From Scedosporium boydii (taxonomy: Eukaryota; Ascomycota; Sordariomycetes; Microascales; Microascaceae), in the NCBI GenBank assembly GCA_002221725.1, contig NJFT01000115.1:58007-122006 (forward strand): a DNA stretch of 64,000 nucleotides, given 5' to 3'. Numbering within the stretch: position 1 is the first letter of the stretch; each line of letters begins with the position of its first letter. This document shows, one piece after another, positions 48,078-57,307 of this stretch. Position numbers and translations under genes: made by a program. The notes beneath the pieces are model-generated. The model saw nothing but the letters and a program-made list of their open reading frames with translations. It ran no database searches and was not told the DNA's origin.

Positions 48078-49164
48078 ATGTCCGAATTCTCGAATCCCAT
48101 GTAAGTCGTCTCGGGAGGCGGCCGTCACAGGGCTTCCCCGGCCCCGTGCTTACTTACGACTGCAGAAACCTCTACTTTTACCTGCCCTCGGAGCGGTTTA
48201 TTCTCGTCGCGGGCGAATCCTATCCGGAGACTCTCCAGGACGCAGCCTTCATCATCGTTGGCGCATCCTCTCGCGTCGCCATCCCCAACAAGCTCCATGT
48301 TCTCCGGAGGGACAAAGCCTACGGCGGGTTCAGCCCCCTTCTTACAGTCTCTGTTACCAAGGAGTCTCATCGACTGGACATCTCCACACACGACGAGACA
48401 GCCGAGACAGGTATGTTGGACTGTGGACACTTTCGAGAAATCGACCCACGCTCTCGCTCCTAGACGGACGCTGACCGTGCCTCGACAAATATATAGTACC
48501 TTTCGATTCCATCGAGGGACACGTCGAGAATCTTGCAAAGAAAGCGAACACGAACGAGGCCTCAAGGGAAGACGCCGTTTTCCACGGTCTTCAAGCGGCT
48601 AACACCAAGGCTGTGAACAAAGCCCCCTTTGCATGGGAAGAAGAATACCTAGGTTTAGATGGGCCGGCGAAGCCCGTGAAGTACAGGTGGGAACCAGTTG
48701 AGTCTCCCCGACATCTCCCTTTCGCTCCGTTTCCTCATGGCGGGACTTGAAGGAATGGCAACAAACTAACCTTCCTTCCTGCAGGGAATGCATGACAAAG
48801 TCTTTGATGAGAACCAGAGACAAGTGGTCCTGAAGAGCCACTACTTTCCCTCAGTGAGTGTCAGACGCACTTGGGACCGACTTCCTCGAGAGCTAACATC
48901 TTCCGTTTCTTCCAGGGCGGCGCCATCTACACCCTCGAGCCCCTCAAACCAAAGCCCACCGCTAAAACCCCCAAGCCCGAATCATATCTCGATCAAACTA
49001 GTGCACCATCCATCATTTGCAAAGCGCTCGTGATGTACCTGTACCACAGCGACTGGTTCCCGAGCGCCAAGGGATGGAAGGAAAAGGCCGTTGACCCGGA
49101 GGGAGCGAAGCCGTCGCGCATGATCCCGAAGTTGGTCTTGCTCAGCGTGGTGGGATCTGCGTGA
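48078..49164 (+). CDS. Conserved-looking protein of unknown function, five exons
   Basis: A protein of 261 residues that I do not recognise. Exons: 48078-48100, 48166-48410, 48497-48696, 48785-48853 and 48916-49164. All four introns (65, 86, 88 and 62 bp) have GT..AG ends, most have a CTGAC/CTAAC branch site, and the phases join in one frame, which is strong evidence for a real gene. The third donor is GTTGAG; an alternative GTGGGA ten bases earlier would break the frame. The first exon encodes only MSEFSNP plus part of a codon. The N-terminal half is beta-rich (NLYFYLPSERFILVAG); the middle is charged; WEPGMHDKVFDE and YHSDWFPSAKGW are aromatic landmarks. There is no signal peptide and no clear membrane span. 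It is probably soluble. Confidence 0.8.
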
Positions 49165-49444
49165 TGGGATCCTGAGGCCAGGGAAGAAACGTTTTATCAG
49201 TATGGGTCGGAATTTCAGGGCGGCATGCTTGCAGTGATAACTTCCTTTCGAAGGGGATGGTGTCTTCACCTCACCGGTGCAATAATGGTACAGCGAAATG
49301 TAATCATAGAAATTCTTCATTATATACAAATACCGTCCCAAAGTCTATACAATTGGAAGTCCTCTTTGCTATCGTAGCCACACTACCCGAGGCGCACTCC
49401 TCTTCAGAAGTGGCCCCCTCTCTCCCAACACAGCCACCTCATCA

Positions 49445-51304
49445 TCACTTACTCCCCTGAGCAGCAGCAAACTGTCGTTGCAATTCGTCCACCTCGCGCT
49501 GCAGGGCACCCAAGTCAGCCAGAATAGCACCAGCCTGACCATTATCCACAGGAACAACATCCGGCGAGGAGGTTCTCGGTGCCGTCGCGCTCCCCGATCC
49601 ACCAGATGCTTCATCGACTTCTCTAAGCGTCGGGACAGCTGCATGGGGCCCATGAACAACCTTTTCCTCGTCAAGGCTAGATCTCCTCGCATTCCCTAGC
49701 GTCAGTTCCACACTACCGCGGCTACTCCCCCGATTCCGACGAGGGGGTGGCGGGGGTACGAAACTGGCGCGTTTCGTTACGGTCTCGATACTACTCGTAC
49801 TCGACTGACGTCTCGTCGAAGCGTTCCTCGTCGGCGGCGGAGGCGGTGCGAATTTGGGAGAAATGGACGAGGGGGCGGCGTGAGAAGGCGGATGGCTTGG
49901 GGTAGTAGCTTGGGGGCTTGTCGGGTAATGGTGGTGGTGACTGGTATCCAGCATAGCGATATGGGGTGTAGAAAGAGACGTAGAGGTAAATGACGGAGTG
50001 GATGGCGAGGTAATCGAGTTCGTCGACCTGTGCCCCAGGGCCGGCCGCCGAGGCGGGGGCGGGGCGGGAGCTAAAGACCGGACGCTCTCGGCTCGCGAGC
50101 GAGTAGATTCCGCCGACGACTTGCGCCGGAGCTCTGGCATTGTGTGTATAGACGCAGCTATGATGCTACCGCCGCCGTGGCGGTCTTGGATAATGCTCTC
50201 TGGTCTTGGGCGTCGAGGCGGAGGCACAGGAATATGTTTTCTTGAAGAAGGGGTAGCCTGTGCCTCGTGAATGGCGACGGGGCTCGACGGTTCAGATGTT
50301 TCAGGTATCTTCCCCGCAGCCTCTCGATCGAATATCGATTCGGGATCGTCATCGCCGGGTCGCCGCGCCGGAGCCGGCGGAAGCGGCTTATTTGGATCAG
50401 ACGGCGACTGTGCCAACAGAGGCCGCTCTGCGCCCAAGGTATTACCCCCGAGTTCAATCTTTATCAACTTTCCATGTCGAGAGCTAGGTGGTGGAGGCTT
50501 CTTCTTCGCCGGTAGAGGAACCGGCTCGCTCGGCTTCAGTGCGGAACGTTCCTCGCGATCGAGCTCAAGTGATGTCCTCGGAGTCTCGGAAGAGGCGGGT
50601 TCAGTGGTGATGTCCACATTGTGGTGAGAGTGCTGCGCGTGGATGAAAGGCGGCGAATCCAGCACCGCGTCCTGCTTGCGCGAGGTGGGGGAAGCAAACG
50701 ATCGCTCTGGGACCGCATTATCCCGGGACGCCGGCGGGGTATCGGCCGATTGGCCGGTGAGGAGAAGCCTGCTGAAGGCTGCCACGTCCAGCGCGGCCTT
50801 TCCCGGCGTCGCCGAGGCAGAGGTATTAGCTTCGGGCGCGGGGCCGGTTCGTGTATGCTTATTTTCTAAATCATGCAGGGTCCTGCTAAATGGGTTTCGT
50901 GGGGCGGCTCCCGGCTGAGCCGGAGGTTCGTCGTCGTCTTCATCTTCGTCGAGGACGCCGTCGGCGCTCTGGAACGGGTCGGCGTCTAGCCTCAGCTGGT
51001 CTTGTACAGCTCTATCGATAAAGGTAGGGGTGTCGGGTTCCGTATCGGGAGATCGGGGAGGCGGCGTCTGAAGGCGGACATGTTTCACGGGTTTCGTTTT
51101 CGTCTTCGCCAGCGCTTTGGTAGATGCGTCGTCGGTGCTGGGAGTGGAAGCTGTGGAGGAGTTGATTGGGATATCGTCATCGAAGAAGCTAGCTCCTGAT
51201 GGAGCCACTGGGCGCAGGTGTAATGCGGGCGGCGCATGGTGGGAGGACTGGCCACCGGTCCTCCTGAACGGATTGTTCGACTTGGGATGGAACTCAGTAG
51301 ACAT
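49445..51304 (-). CDS. Proline-rich disordered protein with NPF/DPF and SH3-ligand motifs
   Basis: A protein of 619 residues, mostly disordered. It has two NPF tripeptides (11-13 and 137-139), which bind EH domains of endocytic scaffolds, one DPF (109-111), and many PPPxRRP and PxxPR runs that are typical SH3 ligands (for example VPPPRRPRP and FVPPPPPRRNRG). The C-terminal 30 residues (LADLGALQREVDELQRQF) form a short coiled coil. Together these suggest an adaptor of endocytic actin patches or cell polarity; this is inferred from motifs only. The start MSTEFHPKSNNPFRR has a good ATG. The last codons include GTAAGT, so a 3' intron with a further exon is possible and the C-terminus is less sure. 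Single exon as called. Confidence 0.82.
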   Translation of the reverse strand: MSTEFHPKSNNPFRRTGGQSSHHAPPALHLRPVAPSGASFFDDDIPINSSTASTPSTDDASTKALAKTKTKPVKHVRLQTPPPRSPDTEPDTPTFIDRAVQDQLRLDADPFQSADGVLDEDEDDDEPPAQPGAAPRNPFSRTLHDLENKHTRTGPAPEANTSASATPGKAALDVAAFSRLLLTGQSADTPPASRDNAVPERSFASPTSRKQDAVLDSPPFIHAQHSHHNVDITTEPASSETPRTSLELDREERSALKPSEPVPLPAKKKPPPPSSRHGKLIKIELGGNTLGAERPLLAQSPSDPNKPLPPAPARRPGDDDPESIFDREAAGKIPETSEPSSPVAIHEAQATPSSRKHIPVPPPRRPRPESIIQDRHGGGSIIAASIHTMPELRRKSSAESTRSRAESVRSLAPAPPPPRRPALGHRSTNSITSPSTPSFTSTSLSTPHIAMLDTSHHHHYPTSPQATTPSHPPSHAAPSSISPKFAPPPPPTRNASTRRQSSTSSIETVTKRASFVPPPPPRRNRGSSRGSVELTLGNARRSSLDEEKVVHGPHAAVPTLREVDEASGGSGSATAPRTSSPDVVPVDNGQAGAILADLGALQREVDELQRQFAAAQGSK

Positions 51305-52433
51305 GGTTGGAATTGGGGGGGGAGAGTGGAAGGCCGATTCGGGAGGTACTAAACGTGCTCAAATAGAGAGCGCGGACAACGCGGGGTGGAAGAGACGAAG
51401 GGGGGGAAGACAAGAGCAAGAGCTATGGTGGTGCCATGACAGGGTCGGGTTGACCGTGGACTGGGGGTTCGCGAATGGCACGAAGCAATGGGATGGAATG
51501 GCGGGAAGCTGAGGTCGATCGAGGGTGGTGTCGAGAAATCGAGAAATCGCCAAGATGGGCCAAACAAGGCGTCGAGTGGGAAGCACTTGGTTCCTGACGA
51601 GCCGAAGATGTGAAAAGGCGGCCCGTGACTGTGACTGACCAGATTGGGCCAAATGCGTCGACTGTTGGTGCTTTAATTTGTACCTGCACAGGCTACACAG
51701 GCTGCGCTCAAATCTGCTTGGACGTTGCACGTTGTAGTACGTTTCCTCCCCGCAGAAGGCCACTTTGGTCATTAACGTGGTGCAAGTTCGGCCTGGTTTT
51801 GGGGCTTGCGTGGCCGGAGTGGGCCTCGAATGGCGCGTACTGCAGAGGCTATCCAGAGTGCGTGCAGTTCAAGTTGTACACTGCGTCAGTACGTAAGTAC
51901 GTAAGTACGTAATTACTAGTGCCCATCACACCAACTCGGGTACAAAGTGGTCTGTGCGGGCGATACACTGGCCCTGAATTCCGGTCGGCTTCAGAGGGGC
52001 TGTAGGCAGCTGGCGGGCAATGGTTAGTGGTTCATCGATCAATTGAATTGATTGATGCCTCAAATCATCACCGACTCTCGCCTCTTCGTGCCCCATCGCC
52101 AACAGCACGGCCACTCCAGGCAGCAGTATTCTCGGCCCAGGCTCGGACTGGTCAACGCTAGGCTGTGGGTTTTTTTACTCTCTGCAGAGATTGACTGCGT
52201 ATTGACCTCGATCTTGAGGGACCCGTCTTGGAGATACATCAATGGCCTCGGCAGCTGTCTTCTCTCTGCTCAAATAGACGCAGTGTGTCAAATGGTCCAA
52301 AGGCGAATTCAAGATTTCCGATTGTGTTACCTAAATGATCGTTGACGCTTTCTAGCAATAGTCTTGTATGAAATGAAAATGCCATGACATGAAACCATGT
52401 TTCCCGAGGTCGTAACAGAGCGACCCGTGGTAC
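51305..52433. other. Intergenic region
   Basis: The promoter of the minus-strand proline-rich gene lies at its left side and the 3' flank of the carboxypeptidase gene at its right. A triple AGTACGTA repeat is at 51888-51911. No gene was recognised. Confidence 0.6.
51888..51911. repeat. Triple AGTACGTA repeat
   Basis: Three perfect 8-bp units, each containing the palindrome TACGTA. They lie about 580 bases upstream of the proline-rich gene. Confidence 0.9.
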
Positions 52434-53855
52434 CTACCACGCAAGGAACCCCATTGTGCCAACGATCAGACCCAGCCACCACCCCGACGATCGTATCATT
52501 GATCCAAGATTCTTCTTGCTCCCTTTCAGGAGGATTCCCGCTCTCACCGCCGCCGCATCGCAGCTTAGATCGCCCAACCCTGTGTCGGCAGCACCCAGAA
52601 GGAGCTCCATCAGCCCAGCTCCGACCTGTCTCATGTTATCGTTAAACGCCCCGACGTCCGAATAAAACGGACACTTTCCACCAGCTTGCCGCCCAAACTC
52701 CACCGTGAACCCATGCGTGAGGCCGTTCGCCTCATCAATCATGTGTCGCGCAGACATCCAATCCGACAACGACCCCGAAGAGGGGTACAAGCTAACCGAC
52801 TGCGTAGCCTCGACATGTCTCCCGTCCACGGCACTGTTCATCGCGTCGGCAATCCGCATGGCGACGAAACTGTCGTTCTTCCAAAGGTCCAGCGGCATGT
52901 ACGACCTGTACTCCTGTCCCGGCTGGTCGACTGCGAGACCGCGCTTGCCGTCGTATTCCGGGTTCAGGAAGTTCATGTTCGGGTCCGTGGCCTGGTTGTA
53001 ATCGTCGCCCCACGAGTAGAGGACGAGACCCGCGAAGGAGTGCAGGTCGAGCGTCCAGGCGATGGTCGGGTACTGGTCCATGACCCACTTGACGTTGCGG
53101 GCTTCGGGTTCCGAGAACGGCTCGGTGCCGTGATACGTCTCGTGCATCGGGTTGTCCGACGCTACACTGATGGACGCAATGTCGACAAACTTGGTCCTGT
53201 AATCCCACAGGATGTCAAAGTTGCGATTGAGGTCCACCGCCCCCGCCGGGTTTCGGTTCTTTCTCCAGCAGTCGTTCTCCTGCTGGTCGTGCGCGATGCC
53301 GTCCGGGTTCAACATCGGCATGAACACGATGCCCGCCGAAAGCGCCTTGTCCACATCTTCCTTGGTATATGACCGGCCCCCGTAGGCGACTCCCGTCCCT
53401 TCCTTTTTCGCCCAGAGAAGATCGGCGATGAAGTAGACGAGGTTGTCAGGACCGCCTCTCTCGCGCGCGTGGATGCCCGCCGTGATGAGTGTTTTATACG
53501 ACCCGTTGCAGTCCGCGCTGCCCACTTTCGCCCCGAACATCGTCGCGCCGTCGTGCGTCTTCTCCGGCGCCTCGATCAACTCTAGGTTGAATTCCTTCAC
53601 GAGCGCCTCCACCGCCGCCCTGATTTCCGCGGGGTTCATGATGCTCTCCATGGATGAGCCTCGCGGCTGCGTCCCGAGGCCTCGCGGAATGTCTCCATTC
53701 TCCCATCGGTTGCCCTCGCCGATGGGCGCTGGTGTGGTGACTGGGATCTGGCGCTTGAGGTTTTCAGGAGGCGGTTGACCCTCGAGCTCCCAGGGTAGTA
53801 GACAGGCATTCGCCGTCACATAGAGAGACGCCAGTTGAATCCAGGCCGTCTTCAT
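52434..53855 (-). CDS. Secreted M14 zinc carboxypeptidase
   Basis: A protein of 473 residues of peptidase family M14, which removes C-terminal residues from peptides. A signal peptide covers about residues 1-18. Zinc ligands are His129 and Glu132 (IHARERG) and His272 (LDLHSF); the catalytic base is Glu386 in FTVEFG. NPDG (183-186) and DLNRNF (208-213, with substrate-binding Asn-Arg) are also typical. The C-terminus has a basic patch followed by a hydrophobic end (WWLGLIVGTMGFLAW), which suggests a GPI-anchor signal or a membrane tail, so the enzyme may stay on the cell surface. The start chosen is the first ATG; the frame is open 13 codons further up without one. No introns. Confidence 0.92.
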   Translation of the reverse strand: MKTAWIQLASLYVTANACLLPWELEGQPPPENLKRQIPVTTPAPIGEGNRWENGDIPRGLGTQPRGSSMESIMNPAEIRAAVEALVKEFNLELIEAPEKTHDGATMFGAKVGSADCNGSYKTLITAGIHARERGGPDNLVYFIADLLWAKKEGTGVAYGGRSYTKEDVDKALSAGIVFMPMLNPDGIAHDQQENDCWRKNRNPAGAVDLNRNFDILWDYRTKFVDIASISVASDNPMHETYHGTEPFSEPEARNVKWVMDQYPTIAWTLDLHSFAGLVLYSWGDDYNQATDPNMNFLNPEYDGKRGLAVDQPGQEYRSYMPLDLWKNDSFVAMRIADAMNSAVDGRHVEATQSVSLYPSSGSLSDWMSARHMIDEANGLTHGFTVEFGRQAGGKCPFYSDVGAFNDNMRQVGAGLMELLLGAADTGLGDLSCDAAAVRAGILLKGSKKNLGSMIRSSGWWLGLIVGTMGFLAW

Positions 53856-56388
53856 GGTGCACAGGTTCACTTGTTTCACTTTCTTCTTTTCCACGCTTTC
53901 TTTTCCCTTCGTCTGCCCCTATGGTCTCTAGTAGAGTATAATTTCGGAAGTCGAAAAAGTCGTGGAATCTGGTGGAAGAGGCCTTTCCCTGTAGATAGGT
54001 AAATGACAACTTAACACGTACTCATCAAGGATCTCATCTTGCGAATTAATTTGGTTTTCTGGGAGGAATTGAGCAGTTTCAAAATGCCACTGATCTGCCT
54101 TGTCATTCCCTGCTGCTGACCTCTCCCGAAACGTCAAACGGATGCCCTTGCGGATTCGGGACCAACAGTCAACAGTGTTCCCAGGGAGCGAGTAGAAAAA
54201 AAAAAAAAATGAAGAAAAGAACGCGAGGAAAACGCAAACGGAAGAGTTGGCCAGCCATCAGTCTTTCTCTATTTGAGGATCCCACTGGATGTGCTTCGCC
54301 GCACCAGGCGGAACACGGGGCATCTTCGCCAAGGCCAGGGAATTGCTTCCCACACAATTGATCTTCTTCCTCTAGATGACGTCCTCTCGAAGACTCGCAC
54401 TGGATATTAATTTGCAGAAACGAGTACGTGTTCTTATCCCGCCCCTACTAGTCGGACAATAAAAAGCTGGTTGTCCCTGAAAAAAAGACGGATGAATTGG
54501 AATTGCGGGTGCTGGCAGCCCTTCCCCTTCGGCAGAGCCGGCACTTGCCTGGACTGATCTCCCACCACCGCCTGTCGCGCGTAAAGCAGGACTGCAGATC
54601 AGTTAATCTTTTAGGGACGTCATTCACGTTTTTCCCTCCTTTTTTTGCGGGGGTTTGTTGAGATCCGACGTCCTCCGTGATCCTGAAGAATGCGTGCCGC
54701 ATGGGTTGTACGGCTGTGCTTCTCCTCGCCTCATGGTCGCATCAGGCCGGGTGGTTGGTTAACCTGGCCTGATCGGAGCAGGACTAGGCAGGCTTGAGTG
54801 CTACCTTCAGATGGGGGGAAGTGGATGATTCTTGGAGGGTCTACTGCATGGAAGCGAGATAAGCTCGACGTTGTGTGTGCGCGTGTGACCGAAGACTCCT
54901 CAATCATCTCCATCTCGAGGAAATAGCCGTAGCAAGATGGAGGAGGAGAGAAGTGGCATTGTGGGACTTGGAGACTTGCGCGTTTCACGGTTCATGACGG
55001 TGAGATTTTCCCGACTGAACCTGCTCTACGAACTTGACTCGATTACGAAGGTACACAGGGGCGGTTTAGTATATCAGATTCGAACCACAGTTCGTATACT
55101 AAGAAATATCGAGGCAAGCACCTCCAGAAGGAAAAGGAATTTAATCCCAATCAGTCAATTGATCAAGAAAACACACCACAAGTGCGCTGAATTCTAGTGA
55201 TACCAAGACCCAAATAAGGCCCGCACTGTCTTCCACCCTCTGATAGGATCGCCGGATAGTTCGATCGACGTCAAATTAGCCGCCAAAATACAGTGTTAAA
55301 GATACCTATCCGAATTGGACACTGTGAACCTCACACCGAGGCTCCGGATCCACAGCATCCTCGAGTCGCCCATGTCTCACCGCTGTCCTTCACCGAGGCC
55401 TTCGACGCACAGACGGTCCAGGATAATCTTAGCCCCGTGCCCCATTTTTGATGGTTAGCACCCTCTCACCTGCCCTTTGTGGTCAGGTGCTTTTTCCCAG
55501 CACCCAATGAGCCAATCCCACTCTTAAAACTCGCAAGCTCCCCCAAACACCCCCAAACACCCCGGAGCTCCCCGCCAAGCTTGGCCCAAGCCCTTGCTTG
55601 TTCCGAAATATTACCTAAACAGGGACGACAGACGTCGTTGTAAACAAAGCAAAGCTGAAGCTTGGCTCTGAGACGAAGGCAGAAGCGCGTCACGGCCCAA
55701 ATCCCACGATGCTAATTTACCACGAAAAAATAAGGGCACGGCTGAAAGCAAAAAAGTGAAGTCGAAGTGCAAAGTTCTGATTCCATTTCCCGTCCCCTCA
55801 AACTGGTATAATTACAAAAACACATCCCATTTCCTCCCGTTTCCCGAATCATGCCATCGCGCCAACCTAATTTCTCCTTCCTCTGGTTTCAAGGGATCCG
55901 GATTCCCAGTTCCTCCTTCCAGAGCTAATTATAACATTGTATGCGTCGAAACAAATCCTCCTCTTCAACGCGAAAGGGTGGGTAAAACTGGAGGTCAACG
56001 ACCTCGAAAAGGCAGGGGAACGAAGGAGTTTTGCGCGGTTCGGTGGAAGAGAGAAACATCGACAGGCGCCGCACACACGAAGTTGAGACAACTGATTTTT
56101 GAAGAAGCGCGTTTTTGTGTGTGGGATATAAAAAAATGTAGTGAAAAGGGGGAGGACGCCGCTTGATTGTGACACACGCCGAAAAAAACCGAGTCATTTC
56201 CATCTGCCCTCCAAGATAAAACCCGCCCATCTGCCATCGAAAACCCTTAAGACCATGAGAGATAACAAGATACCACCGGAACGCCAGTCATCATAAGAAA
56301 CAGCGGACCAACAAAAACGAAAACGAAGTACCAAGTGACGTTGACATCAAGAACACACACCCTTCATCTTTCAGAAGAGTGAATGCCT
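53856..56388. other. Intergenic region
   Basis: About 2.5 kb with no recognised gene. It holds the promoter of the carboxypeptidase at the left and the 3' flank of histone H1 at the right. A C-rich duplicated string, cccccaaaca repeated twice, lies at about 55543-55562. Confidence 0.55.
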
Positions 56389-57307
56389 CTACGCCTTGGC
56401 AGCAGCGGCCTTCTTGGGCGCAGCCTTGGGCGCCTTAGCGGTGCCCGTCTTGGCCGCCGCCGCCTTCTTGGGCGCGGCAGGCTTCTTCGTTACGCGACCG
56501 GTCTTGACCTTGTCCGCGGCGGCGGCAGGCTTCTCGGCGGCCTTCTTGGGAGCAGCAGCCTTCTTGGGCGCGGCGGCGGCCTTCTTGGCAGCGGGCTCCT
56601 TCTTGGTGGTGGTGGCCTTCTTCGCCGCAGCGGCGGGCTTGGCGGCGGCCTCCTTCTTGGGGGCAGCAGGCTTAGCGGCAGCTTCCTTCTTGGGAGCGGC
56701 GGGCTTCTTGGGGGCCGCGGCCTTCTTCTCCTTGGGAGTGGGCTTGACGGTCTTCTTTGCAAGCTTGGTGCCACCGGAGGGACCTAGAGTAAAGGAGTTA
56801 GGACGGGAGCGCAAAGGGAGAAAGCTTCGGCGCAAATGACGCGTGCGACGTGTGACTCACCCTTGGGTTGTTGGAAGACACCCTTCTCGACACCGGCCTT
56901 GAGCGCCTTGTTGAAGAGCGAATCGAACATGTTCTGCGACACAGCGATGTTGTTGTTCTGGCGAACGTATTGCTTGAGCTTCTGTCGGCTAGAACCGTTT
57001 CGGTCCTTGAGCTGTAGACAAGGAGAAGCGCGTTAGTATTCACGTTCCTTATAGGTGGGGGAGGCTGCGTCATGCTCGACTAGCTCGCGCGTCGGTCGTC
57101 TCGAACACGACTCGGTCGGGCGGGCTAGTCGGCGCGGTTAGAATAAAACATACCGCGACGATAGCGTCCGTGATCATATCCTGTTAATTTTACTGTCAGT
57201 ATTCAAGCTCGAAAGACGCGACAAGCTATATGGGGCGAACAAACCTGGTAAGTGCCATGGCTAGGCTTGCTCTTGGGAGCGGCGGTGGAAGCGGCCTTGG
57301 GGGGCAT
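56389..57307 (-). CDS. Histone H1 (linker histone)
   Basis: A protein of 211 residues that binds linker DNA between nucleosomes. Residues about 17-87 form the winged-helix H15 globular domain (DMITDAIVALKDRNGSSRQ; KQYVRQNN). The rest is a basic tail of repeated KKAAAPKK and PKKEAAAKPA units, typical of H1. Four exons on the minus strand: 57245-57307, 57154-57180, 56861-57011 and 56389-56783. Introns of 64, 142 and 77 bp have GT..AG ends, and the phases join correctly. The second exon encodes only nine residues (DMITDAIVA) yet is needed for the globular fold. Most filamentous fungi have one H1 gene. In fungi H1 affects chromatin compaction. Confidence 0.96.

Noticed and set aside
25739..53855. 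Secondary-metabolite gene cluster around the ABC exporter
   Set aside because: No polyketide synthase, peptide synthetase, terpene cyclase, P450 or cluster regulator was found among the neighbours.
55530..55570. C-rich repeated string as a telomere repeat
   Set aside because: Only two copies of cccccaaaca occur and they do not match the fungal TTAGGG/CCCTAA unit.
56383..56839. Long Gly/Leu- and Ala-rich plus-strand frames over the H1 tail
   Set aside because: They are antisense reads of the repetitive Lys/Ala/Pro codons of histone H1.
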